This document shows, one piece after another, positions 18,224 through 26,324 of a stretch of 64,000 bases of DNA. Source of the stretch: JACVRW01 sp963825345. GTDB taxonomy: Bacteria > Actinomycetota > Thermoleophilia > Solirubrobacterales > Thermoleophilaceae. The notes under the pieces were generated by a model. It saw only the letters and a list, made by a program, of their open reading frames with translations. It was not told where the DNA came from and ran no database searches. Position 1 is the stretch's first letter, and every line of letters begins with the position of its first letter. The stretch covers positions 310,001 through 374,000 of the forward strand of contig CAWGSQ010000012.1 of NCBI GenBank assembly GCA_963825345.1, read 5' to 3'. The translations under genes were made by a program, and so were the position numbers.

Positions 18224-18707
18224 GCCGGCGCCTCAAGCCGAAGCCGCGCAGCAGCAGCAGCGCGGTCTCTCCGAGCCCTCCGCGCGCGGGCAGGAGGCCG
18301 AGTTGGGTGGCTCCGTCGTAGAGGTCGAAGAAGCCGCGCGCGCGACGAACCGCGCCGTCGGTGAGCTCCAGGTAGTGAAGGCCGTGCACGGTCACGAAGC
18401 GGTCGGTGGCCGGGAGCGCCTGGCCGATGTCGGCGCGGTGGGTGCCGAGCGCGCGCCAGGGCACGCACGCGTGCGCGCCGCGAAAGAGCGGCGGCGCCGT
18501 GGCCTCCATCCGCAGGTCCGGGAACGCGTCCCGGAGCCGCTTGGCGTGATCGTCGAGCGCGTCCACGCCGCGCAGCAGGTCCACCGCCACTGGGTCCTCG
18601 TAGGTCACGTCCGGCGTGCAGCAGGCGGCGAAGCCCGCGCCCTCCCACGCCGCGCGCCAGCGCCCGGCCAGCGCGTCGACCTCGCCGAGCTCGAGCTCCG
18701 TGCTCAC
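18216..18707 (-). CDS. SnoaL-like protein
   Basis: The 163-residue protein has NTF2/SnoaL features: WRAAWEGAGFAACCTPDVTYEDPV, GVDALDDHAKRLRDAFPDLRM and strands ending HYLELTDGAVRRARGFFDLYD. This group includes polyketide cyclase-like and small hydrolase-like enzymes. The GTG at 18707 overlaps the thiG stop by 4 bases, so it is the last gene of the riboswitch-controlled thiO-thiS-thiG transcript, although no thiamine role is known for the family. The frame continues upstream only as a shadow of thiG. Confidence 0.8.
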   Translation of the reverse strand: MSTELELGEVDALAGRWRAAWEGAGFAACCTPDVTYEDPVAVDLLRGVDALDDHAKRLRDAFPDLRMEATAPPLFRGAHACVPWRALGTHRADIGQALPATDRFVTVHGLHYLELTDGAVRRARGFFDLYDGATQLGLLPARGGLGETALLLLRGFGLRRRPT

Positions 18708-19483
18708 GGAGCGCTCGGGAGCTCGGCGACGCCCTCCTCGGGAGACGACGCCTGCGCGTAGCGCCTCCGCGGGATGCGCCCGGCCTGGCTCGCCTCGTAG
18801 CCGGCCTCGACCGCCTTGCGCATCGCGCGCGCCATGGCGGGAGGGTCGGCGGCGCGGGAGATTGCGCTGGCCAGCAGCACGGCGTCGCAGCCGGTCTCCA
18901 TCGCAAGTGCCGCGTCGGACGCCGTGCCCACGCCCGCGTCCAGGATCACCGGCACGCGCGCCTGCTCCACGATCAGGCGGAGGTTGTACGGGTTGTTGAT
19001 CCCCATGCCGCTGCCTATCGGCGAGCCGAGCGGCATCACAGCTGCGCAGCCCGTGTCCTCGAGGCGGCGCGCGAGGATCGGGTCGTCGTTCGTGTAGGGC
19101 AGCACCGTGAAGCCGTCCGCCACCAGCTCCTCGGCCGCCGCGAGCAGCTCGGCCGGGTCGGGCAGGAGCGTGCGATCGTCGCCGATCACCTCGAGCTTCA
19201 CCCAGTCGGTCTCGAGCGCCTCGCGGGCGAGCTTCGCGGTGGTCACCGCCTCGCGCGCCGTGAAGCAGCCGGCCGTGTTCGGCAGCACCTCGAGCCCGGC
19301 GTCCTCGAGCACCTCCACGATCGAGCCGCGCGCGCTCGGGTCCACGCGCCGCATCGCCACCGTGGCCAGCTCGGCGCCGGACTCGCGCGCCGCCTCGGCC
19401 ATCACCTGGAGATTGCGAAAGCCGCCGGTGCCGAGGATCAGGCGCGACTCGAGCGGGCGGCCGGCTATCTCGAACATGCTCAT
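18704..19483 (-). CDS. thiG: Thiazole synthase
   Basis: The 259-residue product forms the thiazole phosphate ring of thiamine from deoxyxylulose phosphate, dehydroglycine and ThiS-thiocarboxylate. Recognisable parts are SRLILGTGGFRN, DWVKLEVIGDD (Schiff-base Lys), DGFTVLPYTNDDP, AVMPLGSPIGSG and VILDAGVGTASDAA. Start ATG 19483 overlaps the thiS stop (ATGA); an inner ATG at 19477 is also possible. It is in the order thiO-thiS-thiG, as in many actinobacteria. Confidence 0.97.
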   Translation of the reverse strand: MSMFEIAGRPLESRLILGTGGFRNLQVMAEAARESGAELATVAMRRVDPSARGSIVEVLEDAGLEVLPNTAGCFTAREAVTTAKLAREALETDWVKLEVIGDDRTLLPDPAELLAAAEELVADGFTVLPYTNDDPILARRLEDTGCAAVMPLGSPIGSGMGINNPYNLRLIVEQARVPVILDAGVGTASDAALAMETGCDAVLLASAISRAADPPAMARAMRKAVEAGYEASQAGRIPRRRYAQASSPEEGVAELPSAP

Positions 19484-19692
19484 GCCCCTCCCTGCACCGC
19501 GCGCAGCACCTCCAGCTCCTGGCCCTCGCGCACCTCTGTTGTTGCCCACTCGCCGCGCGGCACCACCTCGCCGTCGAGCGCCACGGCCACGCCGCGCCCG
19601 TCCTCCGGCGCACCGGCCAGTCGGGCGGCCGCGGCCACCGTCGCGTGGCCGCCCAGCTCGCGGCGCTCGCCGTTCAGCATCACCACCGTCAC
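19480..19692 (-). CDS. thiS: Sulfur carrier protein ThiS
   Basis: The 70-residue ubiquitin-fold protein carries the thiocarboxylate sulfur for thiazole formation. It starts MTVVMLNGERREL and ends near LEVLRAVQGGA. The essential C-terminal Gly-Gly is followed by one extra Ala, created by the GCATGA overlap with thiG. ThiF-type adenylation needs a free Gly carboxylate, so the Ala would have to be removed or tolerated. Both ends overlap neighbours by 4 bases. Confidence 0.9.
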   Translation of the reverse strand: MTVVMLNGERRELGGHATVAAAARLAGAPEDGRGVAVALDGEVVPRGEWATTEVREGQELEVLRAVQGGA

Positions 19693-20837
19693 GCGCGCAC
19701 CTCGTCGATCGGGCGCTCGCTGCGCGCGAAGCGCGCCGGGCTCAGCGCTGCGAAGTCATCGGGCAGCGGATCGCCGGCCAGCAGGCCGGCCACCACGTCT
19801 CCGGTGAGCGGCGCGAGCAGCACGCCGTTGCGCCAGTGGCCGGTGGCCCAGATCAGCCCGTCGAGCTCGCCCGGACCGACAACCGGCGCGTTGTCCGGCG
19901 TACCGGGGCGCAGCCCGGCGCGCGCGCCCACCAGCTCCAGCTCGCCCACCTCCGGCAGCACCTCCCAGGCGGCCTCGAGCAGCCGGAAGACACCATCGGC
20001 CGTGACGGCCGTGTCGAAGCCCTGCTCCTCCACCGTCGCGCCGAGGACCACGCGGCCATCGCCACGCGCGACGAGGTAGCAGCGCGGCGTGCGCAACACG
20101 CGCTCGAACGGCTCCGGCATCGAGCCGCGCGTGCGCAGCTCGAGAATCTGCCCCTTCACCGGGCGCACGGGAGGACCGTCGCCGGCGGGATCGAGCGCCG
20201 CGCTCCATGGGCCGGCCGCAACCACCACCTGCTCGCAGGCGATCGTGCCGGCGCTGGTGCGCACGCCGCTCACCGCGGAGCCCTCCTGCTCGATCGCCTC
20301 CACCTCCACGCCCAGCGCCACCTCCTCCACGGCCGCCGCGAGGGCGGTCACCGTTGCGCGCGGATCGGCGTGGCCGTCCTGCGGCGCCAGGATCCCGCCG
20401 GCGATGCGCGGCGAGAGGCCCGGCTCGAGCTCCCGGCAGCGCGAGGGCGCGAGCCAATCCGCCTCCAGGCCGAGCGAGCGCTGGAAGTCATGCAGCCGCT
20501 GGAGCGCCTCGGCGTCGTCGCGATCGGCCGCCACCACAAGCGCGCCACTTTCGCGGTAACCCGTGGGCAGGCCCGTGACCTCCTCGAGCTCCGCGGCGAA
20601 TGCGCTCCAGCGCTCGCGACCGGCGAGGTTCACCCGCAGCGGGCCCTCCTCGCCGAAGTCGGCCTCGGTCACCGGCGCCAGCATCCCGGCCGCCACGCCC
20701 GAGGTGCCGGCGCACAGCTCGTCCGCGCGGTCCACAACGAGCACGGACAGCCCGCGCCGGCGCGCGCGCCATGCGCATGAGAGGCCGATCAGGCCTGCGC
20801 CGATCACGACGGCGTCGTAGCGTGTGCTCCGCGGCAA
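19689..20837 (-). CDS. thiO: Glycine oxidase ThiO
   Basis: The FAD enzyme oxidises glycine to the imine used by ThiG in aerobic thiamine synthesis. It has the dinucleotide motif VVIGAGLIGLSCAWRARRRG at the N-terminus, GTSGVAAGMLAP, and C-terminal GLRPGTPDNAPVVG and ATGHWRNGVLLAP blocks. The TTG at 20837 (382 residues) is favoured because GGAAGG lies about 8 bases upstream; GTG 20846 would touch that ribosome site. The site is part of the 3' strand of the TPP riboswitch, suggesting translational control. Confidence 0.93.
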   Translation of the reverse strand: MPRSTRYDAVVIGAGLIGLSCAWRARRRGLSVLVVDRADELCAGTSGVAAGMLAPVTEADFGEEGPLRVNLAGRERWSAFAAELEEVTGLPTGYRESGALVVAADRDDAEALQRLHDFQRSLGLEADWLAPSRCRELEPGLSPRIAGGILAPQDGHADPRATVTALAAAVEEVALGVEVEAIEQEGSAVSGVRTSAGTIACEQVVVAAGPWSAALDPAGDGPPVRPVKGQILELRTRGSMPEPFERVLRTPRCYLVARGDGRVVLGATVEEQGFDTAVTADGVFRLLEAAWEVLPEVGELELVGARAGLRPGTPDNAPVVGPGELDGLIWATGHWRNGVLLAPLTGDVVAGLLAGDPLPDDFAALSPARFARSERPIDEVRA

Positions 20838-20847
20838 TCGATTCACC

Positions 20848-20940
20848 TTCCCTTCGCGGGCATTACCCCGGTCAGGTTCGACGGTCGGCGGCGCCGCAGC
20901 CGCCCTCTCAGCCCGGTCCGCCCGAGCTCCCGTTGTCCTA
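20848..20940 (-). promoter_or_regulatory. TPP riboswitch (THI element) upstream of thiO
   Basis: Read on the minus strand, the segment contains the conserved GGCTGAGAGG (about 20903-20912) and the second half, GAACCTGACCGGGGTAATGC followed by CCGCGAAGGGAA. These match the pyrimidine-sensing and pyrophosphate-sensing helices of the THI box. A GC-rich variable P3-type stem lies between. The element ends directly at the thiO ribosome site, so thiamine pyrophosphate binding probably blocks translation of thiO-thiS-thiG. Confidence 0.95.
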
Positions 20941-20956
20941 CTCCCGATGATAGCTC

Positions 20957-20976
20957 CGCGGGCATCCCTGCCCGCG
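20957..20976 (-). terminator. Hairpin between the small membrane gene and the riboswitch
   Basis: A perfect 8-base stem (CGCGGGCA / TGCCCGCG) with a 4-base loop lies after the stop of the DUF6458-type gene on the minus strand and before the thi leader. A second stem (GATGGC / GCCATC) lies at 20981-20998. No U tract follows. They could end transcription from the membrane-protein gene. Confidence 0.4.
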
Positions 20977-21027
20977 TCCTGATGGCAGCGGCGCCATCCA
21001 GGCGCTGTGACCGGACGCTTCGCGTCC

Positions 21028-21240
21028 TTAGAGCCGTCGCGTCGGGTAGTCGTCCGGACGGCGCGGCTGGTCGTCGTTCCCGATGAACAGCACGGCGAGC
21101 GAGATCACGAGGCCGATGATCCCCACGATGATCAGGATCAGGCCGACCGTCTGCAGCTCGATCTCCGAGACGGTCACGTTGACCGCGTAGCGCAGGATGG
21201 CGCCCACAGCGATCAGCAATATCGAAGTTCCGATTCCCAT
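21028..21240 (-). CDS. DUF6458-type small membrane protein
   Basis: The 70-residue protein begins MGIGTSILLIAVGAILRYAV and has a second hydrophobic segment VGLILIIVGIIGLVISLAVLF, then a short polar tail with several Arg. This two-helix layout with the invariant MGIG start is the actinobacterial DUF6458 family of unknown function. It lies upstream of the thi leader on the same strand. Confidence 0.88.
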   Translation of the reverse strand: MGIGTSILLIAVGAILRYAVNVTVSEIELQTVGLILIIVGIIGLVISLAVLFIGNDDQPRRPDDYPTRRL

Positions 21241-21331
21241 TCTGCTAGGGCTTTAGGGCCGCGTGGCGGCACGCTAGCAGGGGCAGCGACCGCAACCTCG
21301 CGCCTGTCCCGTGTTGGAACGCGGAACCACC

Positions 21332-22735
21332 ATGAAACGACTTACGCTCATCTTCGTCGTGCTCGCAGCCGTGGCGGCTCCCGCCGCGCAGGCGTCGGAC
21401 CGCCAACTGCTGATCGTGCAGGACAACAACGCGATGCTGGGCCAGCCCGAGGCCACGGCGCAGGAGATGGCCGCGCTCGGCGCGGACGTCGTGAAGATCC
21501 AGCTCTTCTGGGGCGATGTGGCGCCCGCGGGCCGCCGAAAGCCCGCCGGATTCGACGCAGCCGACCCCTCGAGCTACCACTGGAACACCTACCCCGGCGC
21601 GGTCAACGCGATCATCGCCGCGGGCATGAGGCCCTACCTCAGCATCGGCGCGCACGCGCCAAGATGGGCGACCAACGGCAGAGGGCGAGCCGGCACCGGG
21701 CGCCCCAGCGCGAAGGAGTTCGCTCTCTTCGCGGAGGCCGTTGGGAAGCAGTTCCCCAACGTGCACATCTGGTCGATGTGGAACGAGCCGAATCTCTACT
21801 CGTGGCTCAGCCCGCAGCGCACGCGCGGCGTCCCGCAGTCGGCCTCGATCTACCGAAAGCTCTATCTCGCCGCCCACGGCGCGCTGCGCTCCACAGGCCA
21901 CGGCGGCGACAAGATCCTGCTCGGCGAGCTGATGCCGCGCGGCGGAACTTCGCCAAAGAAGCTCCGCCCGCTCGTCTTCCTGCGCGAGCTCGCCTGCCTC
22001 AACAGCAACTATCGCCAGTACCGTGGCCGCGCCGCGCGCGCCCGCGGCTGCGGCAAGGTCGGCCGCATCCCCACCTCTGGGCTCGCCTACCACCCGTACA
22101 CGCTTCGCGGTGGGCCCGGGGTCCACGACGGTCCCGGCGACGCCGCAATCGGCGAGCTTGGCCGCGTCACGAAGGTCCTCGACGCACTCGGGCGGCGAGG
22201 CAAGCTCCCGCGCAAGCTGCCGGTCTGGATCACCGAGTTCGGCTACCAGACGAGCCCGCCCGACCCCTTCTTCGGCGTGAAGCTCAAGCGCGCCGCGGCG
22301 TTCATGGACACCAGCGAGTTCATCGCATTCCGCAATCCGCGAATCGCGAGCTACTCCCAGTACACGCTGACCGACGACCCGCCGCGCCCCAGCGGCCGTC
22401 CGTTCTCACGCTGGTCGACCTGGCAGTCCGGCCTGCGATTCGGCGACGGAAGGCCGAAGCCGTACGTCAACGGAGCATTTCGGCTGCCGTTCCTGGTCCG
22501 CTCGCTCGGCCCGGACGTCGTCGAGCTGTTCGGCGGCGGGCGCAGCGGCGCCGGACCGGTTGCCACAATCGAGGCGAAGGTTCCAGGAGGCCGTTACCGT
22601 TCGATTGCCTCCATCCCCGTCAACGAGAATGGCTACTTCAGGCAGATCGTCCGGCTGAAGAAGGCCTATCGCCACACCTTCCGACTCAAGCTCGGCGGTC
22701 TGACGCGAATCAAGCGGCCGACCGTCGTGCTCTGA
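21332..22735 (+). CDS. Secreted clan GH-A glycosidase-like protein 1
   Basis: The 467-residue protein starts with a signal peptide (MKRLTLIFVVLAAVAAPAAQAS). A TIM-barrel glycosidase-like region follows: the acid/base Glu in SMWNEPNLYSW and the probable nucleophile Glu in WITEFGYQTSP. About 100 further residues form a beta-rich C-terminal domain (VVELFGGGRSG...RYRSIASIPVNENGYFRQIV). The pattern suits a GH5/GH39-like enzyme acting on an extracellular polysaccharide; exact family and substrate are not determined. It is followed 35 bases later by a related gene. Confidence 0.85.
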   Translation: MKRLTLIFVVLAAVAAPAAQASDRQLLIVQDNNAMLGQPEATAQEMAALGADVVKIQLFWGDVAPAGRRKPAGFDAADPSSYHWNTYPGAVNAIIAAGMRPYLSIGAHAPRWATNGRGRAGTGRPSAKEFALFAEAVGKQFPNVHIWSMWNEPNLYSWLSPQRTRGVPQSASIYRKLYLAAHGALRSTGHGGDKILLGELMPRGGTSPKKLRPLVFLRELACLNSNYRQYRGRAARARGCGKVGRIPTSGLAYHPYTLRGGPGVHDGPGDAAIGELGRVTKVLDALGRRGKLPRKLPVWITEFGYQTSPPDPFFGVKLKRAAAFMDTSEFIAFRNPRIASYSQYTLTDDPPRPSGRPFSRWSTWQSGLRFGDGRPKPYVNGAFRLPFLVRSLGPDVVELFGGGRSGAGPVATIEAKVPGGRYRSIASIPVNENGYFRQIVRLKKAYRHTFRLKLGGLTRIKRPTVVL

Positions 22736-22770
22736 CAGCAGTCCCCGTGCAGATAAAGGAGATTCACCCC

Positions 22771-24003
22771 GTGCATGCCGTACCCCGTCACTCTCGAGCC
22801 CTGCTGATCGCGCTGGTCGCGGCCGCAGCCTTCCTCACCGGCTGCCTCGTCGGCCCCGGCGACAGCAGAGCAGCACGCGGAATGGAGCTGGCAATCCAGG
22901 ACGACGCGGCCTTCGTGAACGGCGCGTACACGAAGGTGAGCGGCGACAAGGCCTTCGCCTACGCCCGCGCACTCGGCATCACCCGGCAGCGCGTGAACAT
23001 CCAGTGGGCCTACACGATGCCCGACGTGCAGTTCAACGCGCGCACAAAGCCGGCGGCCGTGAACTACAACTTCTCCGGCTACGACGCGCTAATCGACCGG
23101 GCGGCCCAGGACGGCGTCCGCATCCACGTCTCGCTCACCGGCCCGGCGCCGCGCTGGGCTAACGCGAGGCGCTACGTGCCGAAGCGCGGCTGGTACAAGC
23201 CGAACGCCACGGAGTTCGGCAAGTTCGCCGCGCTCGCGGCCGAGCACTTCAAGGGGCGCGTGGATCGCTACAGCATCTGGAACGAGCCCAACTGGAAGAC
23301 CTGGCTCGGCCCGCTCGGAAACGGTCCGTCGCTCTACCGCGCGCTCTACGCGAAGGGCTACGCCGCGATCAAGGCCGCCGACCCGGCCGCAAAGGTCCTG
23401 ATCGGCGAGACGGCGCCGTTCTCACGCCGCGGCTACTCCACGTCACCGCTCGCGTTCATGCGCGGCGTCACGTGCTTGAACAAGAAGTACAAGCGCGCCC
23501 GCTCGTGCCCGAAGCTGAAGGCGGACGGCTACGCGCACCACCCGTACGACTTCGGTCACGCGCCGAACTACCAGTACCCCGGCGCCGACAACGTGACCCT
23601 CGGGACGCTCTCGCGGCTCACGAAGGCGCTCGACAAGATGTCGCGCGCGGGCGTGCTGCGCAAGACCGGCGGCGGCAAGATGCCGCTGTACCTGACCGAG
23701 TACGGCTACTTCGCCTCGGGCCACCGCGCCCTGTCGAAGAAGACCCGCTCGCGCTACCTCCAGCAGGCGTACTCGATCGCGCTGAAGAACTCGCGTGTGA
23801 AGAGCCAGCTCCAGTATCTGTTGGTCTCGCCGCCGCGCACCGAGCGCGCGTCGTTCTTCGACCTCGGGCTGGTCTCGACACGCGGCAAGCGCAACGTGGG
23901 CTACACCGCGCTCCAGCGCTGGTACCGCAAGAACCGCGGCAAGGTCAAGCGGCCCGGCCCCGCGCTCACGCTGCCTCCGGCACCGGCGCAGCCCGTCGGC
24001 TGA
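22771..24003 (+). CDS. Clan GH-A glycosidase-like lipoprotein 2
   Basis: The 410-residue product starts at GTG 22771, eight bases after an AAAGGAGA site. Its leader ends in the lipobox LTGC (Cys about residue 24), so it is probably membrane anchored. The barrel has IWNEPNWKTW (acid/base) and LTEYGYFASG (nucleophile), plus RQRVNIQWAY near the first strand. It lacks the long C-terminal beta domain of its neighbour and ends in a Lys/Pro-rich tail. The frame extends far upstream only as a shadow. thiE begins two bases after its stop. Confidence 0.86.
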   Translation: MHAVPRHSRALLIALVAAAAFLTGCLVGPGDSRAARGMELAIQDDAAFVNGAYTKVSGDKAFAYARALGITRQRVNIQWAYTMPDVQFNARTKPAAVNYNFSGYDALIDRAAQDGVRIHVSLTGPAPRWANARRYVPKRGWYKPNATEFGKFAALAAEHFKGRVDRYSIWNEPNWKTWLGPLGNGPSLYRALYAKGYAAIKAADPAAKVLIGETAPFSRRGYSTSPLAFMRGVTCLNKKYKRARSCPKLKADGYAHHPYDFGHAPNYQYPGADNVTLGTLSRLTKALDKMSRAGVLRKTGGGKMPLYLTEYGYFASGHRALSKKTRSRYLQQAYSIALKNSRVKSQLQYLLVSPPRTERASFFDLGLVSTRGKRNVGYTALQRWYRKNRGKVKRPGPALTLPPAPAQPVG

Positions 24004-24005
24004 CA

Positions 24006-24635
24006 ATGGGGCTCGCCGAAGCGCGCGAGCGCCTGAGGCGAGCCCGGCTCTACCTCGTCGTGGACGCCGCCGCGGAGCACACGCTCCCGGCGGCGCTCCG
24101 TGGCGGGGTCGACATGGTCCAGCTTCGCGACAAGGAGCTGGACGACAAAGCTCTACTCGAGGTTGCGGCGCGCTTCCGCACGGCGTGCCGTGAACAGGAT
24201 GCGCTCTTCTGGCTGAACGACCGGCCGGACCTCGCCCTCGCCGCGCAGGCCGACGGCGTTCACGTGGGCCAGGACGACGCGCCGCCGGGCGAGGTCCGCG
24301 AGCAGGTGGGCGACCGGCTCCTGATCGGCCTCTCGACCCATTCGCCGGAGCAGTTCGACGCCGCGCTCGGCTCCGAGGCCGACCAGCTCAGCGTGGGTCC
24401 CGTGTGGGAGACACCCACGAAGCCCGGCCGTCCCGCCGCCGGGCTCGACTACGTGCGCCACGCCGCCGCTCACGCCGGCGAGCAGCCGTGGTTCGCGATC
24501 GGCGGGATCGACGAGGACAACGTCGGCGAGGTGGTGGACGCAGGCGCGCGCCGGGTGGTCGTGGTGCGCGCGATCAGGGACGCGGCAGATCCAGAGGGTG
24601 CGGCTCGCCGCCTGCGCGGCGCGCTGCGCGGCTAG
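24006..24635 (+). CDS. thiE: Thiamine-phosphate synthase
   Basis: The 209-residue enzyme couples hydroxymethylpyrimidine diphosphate and thiazole phosphate to thiamine phosphate. It shows YLVVDAA, VDMVQLRDKELDD, FWLNDRPDLALAAQADGVHVGQDD, the diphosphate-binding Thr cluster ETPTKPG, and FAIGGIDEDNV. The ATG at 24006 is two bases after the lipoprotein stop, so it is not behind the TPP riboswitch of the thiOSG operon 3 kb away. Its 3' end overlaps a convergent gene by 4 bases. Confidence 0.96.
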   Translation: MGLAEARERLRRARLYLVVDAAAEHTLPAALRGGVDMVQLRDKELDDKALLEVAARFRTACREQDALFWLNDRPDLALAAQADGVHVGQDDAPPGEVREQVGDRLLIGLSTHSPEQFDAALGSEADQLSVGPVWETPTKPGRPAAGLDYVRHAAAHAGEQPWFAIGGIDEDNVGEVVDAGARRVVVVRAIRDAADPEGAARRLRGALRG

Positions 24636-25735
24636 TTGCGCGAGGCGCGCCGGTAGGCCCGGAGCGCCGGCTGTGAGGTGGAGGCTCCGTCAGACCCGAC
24701 CTTCACGAGACCCGCGTAGTCGAACAGGTCGTCCTGGCCGTGGTAGCTCGACGCCCACGTGTACCAGTAGATCCTGCGCAGCTTGAGGCGCCGGGCGTTC
24801 ACGGCGCCGAGCCTGTAGAGCTCCCTGAGCCGCTTCGCCATCCCGCTCCTCGTGGTGTACCAGCGCCGCTGCCACTCCTTCTCGGGCGGCGGCACGAGGC
24901 CCCTGGCGGCAGGGAAGGTCGTCTCGGTGACCCAGATCGGCTTGTTCGGCTCGTGCTCGCGCCTCAGCACGTGGCGCATCAGGCGTGCGGCGGTCATCAC
25001 GAAGCCGGGCCTGCCGGTGAACAGGTTGATCGTGGCAACGTCGAACGCGCCGCGCGCGCCCGCCCTGTAGGCCGCCGTGAGCACCTTCCAGCTCGCATCG
25101 GCAAAGCCGGCGAGCACCACGCGCGCACCCGGGTCGGCCGCCTTGATCGCGGTCCTCGCGGCCTTCAGGAGCTTCACGTACTCCGGCGCCCACGAGCCGT
25201 CCGGCGTGTACCAGTAGAAGTCGAAGTGCGGCTCGTTCCAGATCTGCCAGTCGCGCAGCGGGCGCCGCGGCACGTCGGGCCGCTCGGCCCAGAACGTGCC
25301 CTGCGGGCCGTAGCGCTGGACCAGGCGGGTCATGAACGCTGCGTAGTCGGACGGGAACGTGGGCGGAGTGCCGTGCCGCGACGGATACCTCGCCGCCCAG
25401 TCCGGCGTGTAGACCACCACCGGCAGCAGGCCGACACCGGCGCGCGCCGCCACCTCCACCTTCGCGTCGATCTCGGAGAAGTTGGGCTCGACTCCAGCCT
25501 CCGGCTGCGCCTGCGCCCAGTTGAAGACCACGCGCGCGGACTCCACGCCGGAGCGGCGCATGAGCGCCCACTGCGCGTTTTGGTCGACCGGGCGGCCGTC
25601 CATCGCGGCGCGGTCCCACATCACGCCGAAGAAGCCCTTGGGCGCGCGCGGAGTGGCCGCCTCGGCGGCGGAGACCGCTGCGAGCAGCGTCGCGGCGATG
25701 ACTGCAAGGGTGATCAGGCGCTGCATCCGGCTCAT
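24632..25735 (-). CDS. Secreted clan GH-A glycosidase-like protein 3
   Basis: The 367-residue protein has a signal peptide ending near AAVSAAEA. The barrel includes ESARVVFNWAQAQPEAG, acid/base Glu in QIWNEPHFDFYW, and probable nucleophile Glu in WVTETTFPAARG, then IYWYTWASSYHG. It is diverged from the two plus-strand paralogues but shares their AIKAADPGA segment. The trio brackets thiE. Substrate is unknown; a role in envelope or environmental polysaccharide turnover is plausible. Confidence 0.85.
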   Translation of the reverse strand: MSRMQRLITLAVIAATLLAAVSAAEAATPRAPKGFFGVMWDRAAMDGRPVDQNAQWALMRRSGVESARVVFNWAQAQPEAGVEPNFSEIDAKVEVAARAGVGLLPVVVYTPDWAARYPSRHGTPPTFPSDYAAFMTRLVQRYGPQGTFWAERPDVPRRPLRDWQIWNEPHFDFYWYTPDGSWAPEYVKLLKAARTAIKAADPGARVVLAGFADASWKVLTAAYRAGARGAFDVATINLFTGRPGFVMTAARLMRHVLRREHEPNKPIWVTETTFPAARGLVPPPEKEWQRRWYTTRSGMAKRLRELYRLGAVNARRLKLRRIYWYTWASSYHGQDDLFDYAGLVKVGSDGASTSQPALRAYRRASRN

Positions 25736-25783
25736 AGGAACCCGGCATCGTAGGGATCGATGCGCCGCTAACGTGCGGCGCGC

Positions 25784-26308
25784 ATGGCGAAGAAGCGCAA
25801 GAAGAGCCGCGACAGGCAGCGCCCGGCGGCAGCGCCCCCCGCGGCCCAGACCGCGCCCCGCCCTTCACGCTCGGAGGCAAAGAACGAGGCCGCCCGCGCC
25901 GCGCTGGTACCGCTGGCTCCGGGCGAGCGCCCGACGGCCGTCACGGTTGGCGCGATCGTGGCACTCCTGTGCGCGGTCGCAAACGTGGCCGCGGTGGTGC
26001 TCGGCTGGGACCAGGGCGTGGACGAGGACGACCGAGCCCGCGCGCTCGCCTACACGATCCTCGCCACGGGAGTGCTCCTGGTGGTCGCCTGGGGGATGTG
26101 GAGGTCGAAGTACTGGGCCGTGCTCGGCATGCAGACCCTCCTCGCGCTCACCCTGATCGCCTCCTCGCTCGGGCTGGTCACGGCCAACAACGTCGGCGCG
26201 ACGGTGATCCTCATCGCGATCCTCGCGACCGCCGGCGCGCTGTTCTGGTTCCTGGTGAAGGCCATGGCGCGTATCCAGATGCCTGAGCGGCCGACCCGCG
26301 CCAGATAA
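25784..26308 (+). CDS. Small membrane protein with basic N-terminus
   Basis: The 174-residue product has a Lys/Arg-rich, Ala/Pro-rich cytoplasmic leader of about 48 residues and four hydrophobic segments: VTVGAIVALLCAVANVAAVV, AYTILATGVLLVVAWGMW, WAVLGMQTLLALTLIASSLG and VGATVILIAILATAGALFWF. It ends in a short basic tail. No named family is recognised. It lies 17 bases before lpdA and may share its transcript. Confidence 0.75.
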   Translation: MAKKRKKSRDRQRPAAAPPAAQTAPRPSRSEAKNEAARAALVPLAPGERPTAVTVGAIVALLCAVANVAAVVLGWDQGVDEDDRARALAYTILATGVLLVVAWGMWRSKYWAVLGMQTLLALTLIASSLGLVTANNVGATVILIAILATAGALFWFLVKAMARIQMPERPTRAR

Positions 26309-26324
26309 GTAACCTCACCGCCCT

